DNA from: an uncultured Prevotellaceae bacterium
Lineage (GTDB): Bacteria; Bacteroidota; Bacteroidia; Bacteroidales; Bacteroidaceae
Assembly: GCA_945831805.1 (NCBI GenBank)
Contig: CAMADY010000021.1
Coordinates: forward strand, 1 to 33,598
Direction: 5' to 3'
DNA length: 33,598 nt
Shown: positions 23,949 through 30,201 of the stretch, piece after piece
Layout of the letters: each line of letters opens with the position of its first letter
How positions within the stretch are numbered: the stretch's first letter is position 1
Notes under the pieces: model-generated
What the model was told of the DNA's origin: nothing
The model's input: the letters and a program-made list of their open reading frames with translations, nothing else
Database searches by the model: none
Program-made: the position numbers and the translations under genes

Positions 23949-26273
23949 ATGCGCATACTAACACTCACTTACCTCCTCGCCATGGCTATCTTTGCTCAGG
24001 CACAGAAGGCGAACTTGCAGCCTCAGAATGCAGAGTTTCAGTCACAGAAGATCGACCGCCATGCCGTTGTCTCTCGTAACAACCCTAAGCTGACAGCAAT
24101 CGATACACTCGGCTCTCTGTCGGTTGGTAACGGACACTTCGCTACTACTGTCGATATCACCGGATTGCAGTCGTTTCCACAGAAGTACGAAAACGGTGTG
24201 CCGCTCTGCGCTATGTCTGATTGGGGATGGCACTCCTTCCCTAATACAAAGGGTCTCAAGCCTTCTGATACCGAAAAATCCATGGACCTCGGTCATGGTC
24301 ATAAGGAGGTGTATGCCGTAGAGTATAAGACAGCCGGAAAGAACAAGGATGCCACGGAGTATTTCCGTGTTAACCCACACCGTCTGAACCTTGGAAACCT
24401 CGGATTGCTCTTCGGAAAAGACAGTGAATGCACCATCACCGACATCAAGGATGTAAAGCAGTCATTGAACCTCTACGATGGCAATATCAGTTCACAATAT
24501 AACGTACTCTCCACCCCTGTTGACGTAACGACGGCAGCACTCGCAGATCGCTCTGCACTCATCACTTCCGTCAGCACCAAACTCTTCCGCAAGGGACAGG
24601 CAAGAATCTGCTTCCAGCTTCCTTACGTTACAGGAAAGCATGCCGACTGGGCAACCGATTTCGGCAACGCAGACAAGCACACCTCAAAGGTCGTTGCAAA
24701 GGGAGGCAGCTACGCTATCATTGAGCATACGCTCGACGCTACCACATACTACGCAAAGCTCTCATGGCAAGGCTCAGCAAAGTTCGTTGCCAATGAGGCA
24801 TCACACTGCTATGTTCTTCAGCCAACCTCTGATAAGATCTCCGTTAAGTTGGAGTATGCAGAGAAACAGGCTGACCTCATGAAGTCCTTCAACTACGTCA
24901 AGGAACTTGCTGGCGTAACGGCATTCTGGAACAAGTGGTGGAACGATGGCGCTATCGTTGATTTCTCGCAGTGTACAGACACTCGTGCCAAGGAACTGGA
25001 GCGTCGTACCGTACTCTCGCAGTACCTCACCTTCATCAATTGCGCTGGAAACACACCACCACAGGAGACCGGTCTTACATATAACTCATGGTTCGGTCGC
25101 CCACATCTTGAGATGACATGGTGGCACATGGTTGACTTCTCGCTATGGAACCGTCCAGAGGTGATGGAGCGTATCATGGATTGGTACACAGATGTTGCAT
25201 ACCCATACGCCAAGGATATTGCTAAGCGTCAGGGATTCAAGGGCATCCGCTGGATGAAGATGACCGACCCATGGGTTGGAGAGTCACCATCAAACGTGGG
25301 ATCGTTCCTCACATGGCAGCAGCCACATTATATTTATATGGCAGAGGAACTCTACCGCCATGCTGCAAATGCTGACGCTCCTGCCAACGATATCACACCA
25401 TCCGCTGAACAGAAGAAGGTTCTCGCCCGTTATGCAAAGCAGGTAGAGGAGACGGCTGAGTTCCTATACGACTTTGCCAAGTCATGTGCCAACAGCGCCA
25501 ATGCTCTGGGTGAGGGTAGGGGATTATACCTCTTCGGACAGACGGCCATGCAGGAGTCTATGTCCAAGGACTTCTCTTACGGACATCCGTTCGAACAGGC
25601 ATACTTCGTCTATGGACTTACCACAGCACAGACATGGCGCGAGCGTCAGGGACTTCCACGCCATCAGGAGTGGGACATGATGATACGCCATATCGCACCG
25701 CTGCCTGCTACGGGTGATGGCATCTACACCGCAGGCATTCCTTCGCAGCCCTTCCTCGACGCATCAGAAACAACCGGAGAGGGAACTTTCGATCCATTCA
25801 ACTATGGTGGTGAGACGGGAAAGAAGCAGCTAACGCACGATGAGTTCTACCTCAAATGCTCTTCCGACCACCCTGCCGTGCTCGGCGCTTGCGGACTTCT
25901 CCCTGACTATGGACTCTACGACCGTGCCAAGATGCAGCGAACGCTCTCATGGGTTATGGACAACTGGAACTGGCCTACCACATGGGGATGGGATTACGGC
26001 ATGACGGCAATGTGTGCTGCGCGCCTTGGCGATGGTGAGAATGCCATCCGTGCCCTGCTCATCGACAAGGGAAAGAACACATACCTCGTCTCTGGACACA
26101 ACTACCAGGAGCCAAAGCGTCTGCGACTCTATCTGCCGGGCAACGGAGCACTCCTCGATGCCGTCGCTATGATGTGCGCAGGATGGGATGGATGCCCAGA
26201 CATCAAGAATCCGGGCTTCCCGCAGAACGGAAAATGGAACGTCCGATGGGAAGGCCTACACAAAATGCAATAA
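23949..26273 (+). CDS. secreted six-hairpin glycosidase-like protein
   Basis: 774 aa with signal peptide MRILTLTYLLAMAIFAQAQK. The N-terminal half (to about 320) is beta-rich with LGSLSVGNGHFATTVDITGL, a pattern of the super-sandwich domain in GH65/GH95-like enzymes. The C-terminal half looks like an (alpha/alpha)6 barrel: NSWFGRPHLEMTWWHMVDFS, AYPYAKDIAKRQGFKGIRW, YGHPFEQAYFVYGL and NWPTTWGWDYGMTAMCAARL. I read it as a periplasmic or surface glycoside hydrolase related to those families, but cannot name the family, substrate or catalytic acid. No SusC/SusD pair is adjacent, so it is not in a typical polysaccharide utilisation locus. It sits between a lipoprotein gene and smpB. Confidence 0.65.
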   Translation: MRILTLTYLLAMAIFAQAQKANLQPQNAEFQSQKIDRHAVVSRNNPKLTAIDTLGSLSVGNGHFATTVDITGLQSFPQKYENGVPLCAMSDWGWHSFPNTKGLKPSDTEKSMDLGHGHKEVYAVEYKTAGKNKDATEYFRVNPHRLNLGNLGLLFGKDSECTITDIKDVKQSLNLYDGNISSQYNVLSTPVDVTTAALADRSALITSVSTKLFRKGQARICFQLPYVTGKHADWATDFGNADKHTSKVVAKGGSYAIIEHTLDATTYYAKLSWQGSAKFVANEASHCYVLQPTSDKISVKLEYAEKQADLMKSFNYVKELAGVTAFWNKWWNDGAIVDFSQCTDTRAKELERRTVLSQYLTFINCAGNTPPQETGLTYNSWFGRPHLEMTWWHMVDFSLWNRPEVMERIMDWYTDVAYPYAKDIAKRQGFKGIRWMKMTDPWVGESPSNVGSFLTWQQPHYIYMAEELYRHAANADAPANDITPSAEQKKVLARYAKQVEETAEFLYDFAKSCANSANALGEGRGLYLFGQTAMQESMSKDFSYGHPFEQAYFVYGLTTAQTWRERQGLPRHQEWDMMIRHIAPLPATGDGIYTAGIPSQPFLDASETTGEGTFDPFNYGGETGKKQLTHDEFYLKCSSDHPAVLGACGLLPDYGLYDRAKMQRTLSWVMDNWNWPTTWGWDYGMTAMCAARLGDGENAIRALLIDKGKNTYLVSGHNYQEPKRLRLYLPGNGALLDAVAMMCAGWDGCPDIKNPGFPQNGKWNVRWEGLHKMQ

Positions 26274-26279
26274 CCGCCT

Positions 26280-26759
26280 ATGAACAAAGAACAGCAGGAG
26301 CTCCGTAAGAAGAGCCCTATACAGATAAAGAACAAGAAAGCAGCTTTCGACTTCTTCATCGTTGACACATACACCGCAGGAATAGTTCTTACCGGAACGG
26401 AGATAAAGTCGCTCCGTCTCGGTAAGGCATCGCTCGTCGATACATTCTGCTTCATACACAACGGAGAGGTATGGGTGAAGGGTATGAACATCTCACCATA
26501 CTTCTACGGTTCATACAACAACCACGAAGCAAAGCGCGACCGCAAACTCTTGCTAAACCGCAAGGAGATACGCCACCTTCAGGAAGATACCAAGGCCGTG
26601 GGATTCACCATTGTACCTACACTCGTCTTCATTGACGATAAGGGGCGTGCCAAGATCGACATAGCCCTCTGTCGTGGTAAGAAGCAGTACGACAAGCGCG
26701 AAACCCTCAAGGCAAAACAAGATCGCCGAGAGATGGATCGCGCAATAAAAAGATTCTGA
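26280..26759 (+). CDS. smpB: SsrA (tmRNA)-binding protein
   Basis: 159 aa, normal family length. It delivers tmRNA to stalled ribosomes for trans-translation. Motifs: [77 protein letters not shown] and the basic tail [19 protein letters not shown] that contacts the ribosome. It starts 7 bases after the glycosidase stop. Its TGA overlaps the recR ATG by one base, so smpB and recR are translationally coupled. Confidence 0.98.
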   Translation: MNKEQQELRKKSPIQIKNKKAAFDFFIVDTYTAGIVLTGTEIKSLRLGKASLVDTFCFIHNGEVWVKGMNISPYFYGSYNNHEAKRDRKLLLNRKEIRHLQEDTKAVGFTIVPTLVFIDDKGRAKIDIALCRGKKQYDKRETLKAKQDRREMDRAIKRF

Positions 26760-27379
26760 TGGCATCGATTCTCCTCGATAACGCTGTATCACAGTTCTCG
26801 CGTCTCCCCGGCATCGGCCGCAAGACAGCACTGAGACTTGTACTGCACATGCTCCGCCAGGAAACGGAGGATGTGCAGCAATTCGCTGATGCCCTTACCA
26901 TACTCAAGCGCGATGTGAAATACTGCAGGGAGTGCCACAACATCTCGGACACGGAACTATGTCCCATCTGCGCTGACAACACGCGCGATCACACCCTCAT
27001 CTGTGTCGTGGAGAACATACAGGACGTGCTCGCCATTGAGCACACCCAGCAATATCGAGGCGTATATCACGTGCTCGGAGGCATCATATCACCAATGGAC
27101 GGCATCGGTCCCTCTGACATAGAAATAGAATCGCTCGTAGAGCGTGTAAAGACACTTGTTGACGGCAGTACTCCCGCCATCCCTCAATTGGAGGTCATCT
27201 TCGCCCTCGCCTCTACAATGGAAGGCGATACCACGAATTTCTACATCTCCCGACGTCTGCGGCAGTTCCCCGATGTAAAGCTTTCCGTCATTGCCAGAGG
27301 CATCTCCGTCGGCGACGAATTACAATACACCGACGAAGTAACCCTTGGACGCTCCATTCTCAACCGAACACCACTGTAA
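26759..27379 (+). CDS. recR: recombination protein RecR
   Basis: 206 aa. Part of the RecFOR pathway that loads RecA at gaps. Order of parts: helix-hairpin-helix ([17 protein letters not shown], 16-32), C4 zinc finger (C56, C59, C68, C71), Toprim domain ([20 protein letters not shown], then [16 protein letters not shown]) and the C-terminal Walker-B-like part with [18 protein letters not shown]. All metal ligands are present and the length is standard. An inverted-repeat spacer follows and probably separates it from the converging DMP19-type gene. Confidence 0.98.
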   Translation: MASILLDNAVSQFSRLPGIGRKTALRLVLHMLRQETEDVQQFADALTILKRDVKYCRECHNISDTELCPICADNTRDHTLICVVENIQDVLAIEHTQQYRGVYHVLGGIISPMDGIGPSDIEIESLVERVKTLVDGSTPAIPQLEVIFALASTMEGDTTNFYISRRLRQFPDVKLSVIARGISVGDELQYTDEVTLGRSILNRTPL

Positions 27380-27404
27380 CCACTATGGGAAATGGAAAGT
27401 TGAA

Positions 27405-27490
27405 AATGGAAAATGGAAAGTTTTGATTAGTTTTTCTGGCTCAAAATTATCAACAAGTCATTACGTAATCATAACTTTCCATTTTCCATT
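27405..27490. repeat. 18-bp perfect inverted repeat with 50-base spacer between convergent genes
   Basis: AATGGAAAATGGAAAGTT (27405-27422) has its exact reverse complement at 27473-27490. Similarity continues outward imperfectly (27388-27404 and 27491-27511) as further ATGGAAA words. The spacer contains the 10-bp palindrome ATTACGTAAT (27460-27469). It fills the recR/DMP19 gap and could terminate both, or be a small mobile repeat. Confidence 0.75.
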
Positions 27491-27511
27491 CTGCATTTTC
27501 CATTTACAACT

Positions 27512-28018
27512 TCACTCTTGAATCTGCACGAACTCCAGCAGGTTCTCATCTACGAACCGTGCCACCTGCTCGCTCCATTCCTCCTCGTTCGTCACGAACT
27601 CATCGTCGAAGTCGTCGAAAACCTGAATCTTCTCGTAAAGAGCCATGAACTCCTCGTCTGTCAGTTCACGCTCTATCTCCTCACGGTTCCTCAAGTAAAG
27701 TTTCTTCGCCCTGCGCATGAAGCGGCATAGCTCCACAAGCCCGAAACCGCGAATTGCAAGGTCGAAAGGATTATGGAAGAAGAACGGACCATAACCGTTG
27801 TGTATCAGCTGAACGAAGCCGCCGTCCATCATCTCGTCCCTAAGCGTGGCATACCCCATCAGCGTTATCTGCTTCGATGACATCTGCGCCATGTTCTCTG
27901 CCGTCAGCTCACCGCCAATGGCCTCACGCGTCCTTTCTATTATAAGGTCGAGGAAAGCATCGATACCATCCTCTGCTGCTGCACGCAGCTCGCTGTCCTT
28001 TATCTTTACATCTACCAT
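27512..28018 (-). CDS. DMP19 family (DUF4375-like) protein
   Basis: 168 aa, acidic, without signal peptide or membrane helix. The central part QITLMGYATLRDEMMDGGFV, QLIHNGYGPFFFHNPFDLAI, RGFGLVELCRFMRRAKKLY matches DUF4375/DMP19 as I remember it. The acidic C-terminus (VFDDFDDEFVTNEEEWSEQV) fits the DNA-mimic description of DMP19 in Neisseria. Whether this protein mimics DNA is not shown by the sequence. It is a single leftward gene with its own -7 element. Confidence 0.75.
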   Translation of the reverse strand: MVDVKIKDSELRAAAEDGIDAFLDLIIERTREAIGGELTAENMAQMSSKQITLMGYATLRDEMMDGGFVQLIHNGYGPFFFHNPFDLAIRGFGLVELCRFMRRAKKLYLRNREEIERELTDEEFMALYEKIQVFDDFDDEFVTNEEEWSEQVARFVDENLLEFVQIQE

Positions 28019-28072
28019 AATCTTATCTGTATTTTATTTGTTAACATTTAAAATATTGCAACATCTACTTTG

Positions 28073-28080
28073 CAAAAGTA
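28073..28080 (-). promoter_or_regulatory. -7 promoter element for the DMP19-type gene
   Basis: TACTTTTG on the minus strand fits TAnnTTTG, 54 bases upstream of the ATG at 28018. Just upstream lies a short palindrome TGCTA-5-TAGCA (28090-28104) that could bind a regulator shared with the divergent operon. No clear -33 TTG. Confidence 0.5.
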
Positions 28081-28175
28081 CAAAAATAATGCTAAATAAT
28101 AGCATAAAACCTACCAAAAGTGCATTTTTTTGTCAAAAAGAAAGCAAAACGTAATGGTTTCTCAACTTTTTTTAT

Positions 28176-28183
28176 TACTTTTG
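28176..28183 (+). promoter_or_regulatory. -7 promoter element for the scaffold/GGGtGRT operon
   Basis: TACTTTTG fits TAnnTTTG, 50 bases before the ATG at 28234. The leader between them is A/T-rich and free of G after the first few bases, as often seen before strongly translated Bacteroidetes genes. The element excludes a start further upstream in the same frame. Confidence 0.6.
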
Positions 28184-28233
28184 CAAAAGAAATTGTATTT
28201 AACATACTTTATTTTTTTAACAAAAACACTTAT

Positions 28234-28935
28234 ATGATTTACACAAAGGAAGTCAACGACATGTGCGTCGTTGCAAAAGGTCCTAACCACGGTCCTGCTC
28301 CTATCCCAGAAGAGGGAAAGTGGATCCAGGCTAAGGAAATCAAGGACATCTGTGGTCTTACCCACGGTATTGGCTGGTGTGCACCACAGCAGGGTGCTTG
28401 TAAGCTCACACTCAACGTCAAGGACGGCGTTATCGAGGAGGCTCTCGTAGAGACTATCGGTTGCTCTGGCATGACTCATTCTGCTGCTATGGCATCGGAG
28501 ATTCTCCCAGGAAAGACAATCCTTGAGGCACTCAACACCGACCTCGTTTGTGACGCTATCAACACCGCTATGCGCGAACTCTTCCTCCAGATTGTTTACG
28601 GACGTACTCAGTCCGCATTCTCTGAGGGCGGTCTTGCTATCGGTGCTGGTCTTGAAGACCTCGGTAAGGGTCTTGTTTCTCAGTGCGGTACTCTCTACGG
28701 TACTAAGCTCAAGGGTACACGCTACCTACAGCTCACTGAGGGTTACATCACTAAGATGTACCTCGACAAGGACGATCAGGCTTGTGGCTACGAGTTCGTT
28801 CACATGGGCAAGTTCATGGACGCTATCAAGAAGGGCGTACCAGCAGACGAGGCTCTCAAGAGTGTTACAGGTACTTACGGCCGTACAAAGGAAGAGGACG
28901 GTGCTGTTAAGTTTATTGATCCACGTAAAAACTAA
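28234..28935 (+). CDS. NifU/IscU-like iron-sulfur scaffold protein, partner of GGGtGRT
   Basis: 233 aa from the ATG at 28234. The frame is open to 28120, but that extension crosses the promoter and is low-complexity. The middle resembles NifU-N/IscU scaffolds: GACKLTLNVKDGVIEEALVE with C56, then ETIGCSGMTHSAAMASEILP with C77, corresponding to the first two IscU cluster cysteines. C151 (VSQCGTLYG) may be the third. Other cysteines are C11, C40, C49, C106 and C184. About 45 residues precede the scaffold core (NHGPAPIPEEGKWIQAKEIK) and a long C-terminal part follows. Codon use is extremely biased, implying high expression. The GGGtGRT gene starts 16 bases downstream behind a strong ribosome-binding site. 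A cluster-assembly role is inference from the family. Confidence 0.8.
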   Translation: MIYTKEVNDMCVVAKGPNHGPAPIPEEGKWIQAKEIKDICGLTHGIGWCAPQQGACKLTLNVKDGVIEEALVETIGCSGMTHSAAMASEILPGKTILEALNTDLVCDAINTAMRELFLQIVYGRTQSAFSEGGLAIGAGLEDLGKGLVSQCGTLYGTKLKGTRYLQLTEGYITKMYLDKDDQACGYEFVHMGKFMDAIKKGVPADEALKSVTGTYGRTKEEDGAVKFIDPRKN

Positions 28936-28936
28936 T

Positions 28937-28942
28937 AGGAGG
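28937..28942 (+). promoter_or_regulatory. consensus Shine-Dalgarno before the GGGtGRT gene
   Basis: AGGAGG, 9 bases before the ATG at 28952 and immediately after the scaffold stop codon. Bacteroidetes genes rarely carry a full Shine-Dalgarno, and I see only one comparable case in this window (before the gene starting at 32646). It suggests that strong re-initiation on the second cistron matters. Confidence 0.7.
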
Positions 28943-28951
28943 ATATAAAAT

Positions 28952-29971
28952 ATGATTCGCGAAGTAAAGTTTGAATCTCAGGATCGTCGTATCGCACAGA
29001 TCCTCGCTTGCCTTAACAAGCACGGTATCGCTTCTATTGAAGAGGCAAATCAGATCTGCGACGCTGCAGGTCTCGACCCATACATGACATGTGAGGAAAC
29101 TCAGATGATCTGTTTCGAGAACGCTAAGTGGGCTTACGTTGTAGGTACCGCTATCGCTCTCAAGGAGAAGGCTAAGGACGCTGTAGAGGCTGCCAACTAC
29201 ATTGGTGAGGGTCTCCAGTCATTCTGTATCCCTGGCTCTGTTGCTGACGACCGTAAGGTTGGTATCGGCCACGGTGAGCTCGCTGCACGTCTTCTTGAGC
29301 CTTCTACAAAGTGTTTCGCATTCCTCGCTGGTCACGAGTCATTCGCTGCTGCTGAGGGTGCTATCAAGATTGCACAGATGGCTAACAAGTCACGTCCTGC
29401 TGACAAACCACTCCGTTGTATCCTCAACGGTCTTGGTAAGGACGCTGCTATGATCATCTCTCGTATCAACGGCTTCACATACGTTCAGACACAGTTCGAT
29501 TACTTCACTGGCGAGCTCAAGATCGTTAAGAAGACTCCTTACTCTAACGGCCCACGCGCTGCTGTTAACTGCTACGGTGCTGACGACGTTCGTGAGGGTG
29601 TTGCTATCATGTGGCACGAGGATGTTGACGTTTCTATCACTGGTAACTCTACAAACCCAACTCGTTTCCAGCACCCAACAGCTGGTACATACAAGAAGGA
29701 GCGCACACGTGCCGGTAAGGCATACTTCTCTGTTGCTTCTGGTGGCGGTACAGGTCGTACACTTCACCCAGACAACATGGCAGCAGGTCCAGCTTCTTAC
29801 GGTATGACAGACACCCTCGGCCGTATGCATTCTGACGCTCAGTTCGCTGGTTCTTCATCAGTTCCTGCACACGTAGAGATGATGGGCTTCCTCGGCATCG
29901 GTAACAACCCAATGGTAGGTTGCTCTGTAGCTTGCGCAGTAAACGTTGATCTTGCACTCAACAAGAAGTAA
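28952..29971 (+). CDS. GGGtGRT family protein
   Basis: 339 aa. It carries the name-giving motif in YFSVASGGGTGRTLHPDNMA (GGGTGRT at 264-270). It has ten cysteines (20, 36, 47, 54, 92, 121, 156, 207, 324, 328). The cluster C36-C47-C54 near the N-terminus and CSVAC (324-328) at the end could bind metal or an Fe-S cluster. Other conserved-looking stretches are FAFLAGHESFAAAEGAIKIA and EMMGFLGIGNNPMVGC. There is no signal peptide, so it is cytoplasmic. I know the family only by name and know no assigned activity. Pairing with an IscU-like scaffold suggests an Fe-S-related or cysteine-based chemistry (inference). Codon bias matches that of the scaffold gene and is stronger than in most neighbours. 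Confidence 0.88.
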   Translation: MIREVKFESQDRRIAQILACLNKHGIASIEEANQICDAAGLDPYMTCEETQMICFENAKWAYVVGTAIALKEKAKDAVEAANYIGEGLQSFCIPGSVADDRKVGIGHGELAARLLEPSTKCFAFLAGHESFAAAEGAIKIAQMANKSRPADKPLRCILNGLGKDAAMIISRINGFTYVQTQFDYFTGELKIVKKTPYSNGPRAAVNCYGADDVREGVAIMWHEDVDVSITGNSTNPTRFQHPTAGTYKKERTRAGKAYFSVASGGGTGRTLHPDNMAAGPASYGMTDTLGRMHSDAQFAGSSSVPAHVEMMGFLGIGNNPMVGCSVACAVNVDLALNKK

Positions 29972-29985
29972 AGTGCAAACCGAAT

Positions 29986-30050
29986 GCAATCAAGCGTGCT
30001 TGAATTGCTGAGGTGCAGCCTTTACTCTACCAAAGATAAAGTAAATCTTT
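29986..30050 (+). other. two hairpins in the 3' untranslated region of the GGGtGRT operon
   Basis: GCAATCAAGC (29986-29995) pairs with GCTTG-A-ATTGC (29998-30008), ten pairs with one bulged A and a 2-base loop. AAAGAT (30032-30037) pairs with ATCTTT (30045-30050). Neither is followed by a T-run. They may stabilise the abundant transcript or form a small RNA released from its 3' end. Confidence 0.45.
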
Positions 30051-30080
30051 GAAATAAAGAGATTTAACTTAATATAAAAG

Positions 30081-30116
30081 TCTCCTGTAATCGCAATGGT
30101 TACAGGAGATTTTTTT
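30081..30116 (+). terminator. rho-independent terminator of the GGGtGRT operon
   Basis: TCTCCTGTAA (30081-30090) pairs perfectly with TTACAGGAGA (30100-30109) around a 9-base loop, followed by seven T. This is the clearest terminator in the window and ends the 110-base 3' untranslated region. Confidence 0.92.
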
Positions 30117-30126
30117 GTGAAATCCT

Positions 30127-30157
30127 AAATGACTAAATGACTAATGACTTAATGACT
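30127..30157. repeat. short tandem repeat of AAATGACT units
   Basis: Four head-to-tail units: AAATGACT, AAATGACT, AATGACTT, AATGACT. They lie between the terminator of the chromosomal operon and the mobile module, next to the GC-rich palindromic element. Confidence 0.75.
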
Positions 30158-30172
30158 ATGCAATCTAAGAAG

Positions 30173-30201
30173 TCCCCCCTCGGGGGGATTTAGGAGGGGC
30201 T
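30173..30201. repeat. GC-rich palindromic repeat supplying the end of the DUF3987 gene
   Basis: CCCCCC-TC-GGGGGG (30174-30187) is followed by ATTTAGGAGGGGCT. On the minus strand AGC CCC TCC TAA forms the last sense codons and stop of the DUF3987 gene, so the element overlaps its 3' end. The hairpin may also terminate that gene. Related copies are at 19206, 32091 and, more weakly, 18947. Confidence 0.75.

Noticed and set aside
28120..28233. N-terminal extension of the scaffold protein from an upstream ATG
   Set aside because: It would run through the -7 element at 28176 and encodes a Phe/Lys-rich stretch unlike the family; the ATG at 28234 fits the family N-terminus.
9706..30109. tRNA or tmRNA genes next to smpB or in the spacers
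   Set aside because: No cloverleaf, CCA end or tmRNA tag sequence was seen in any gap.
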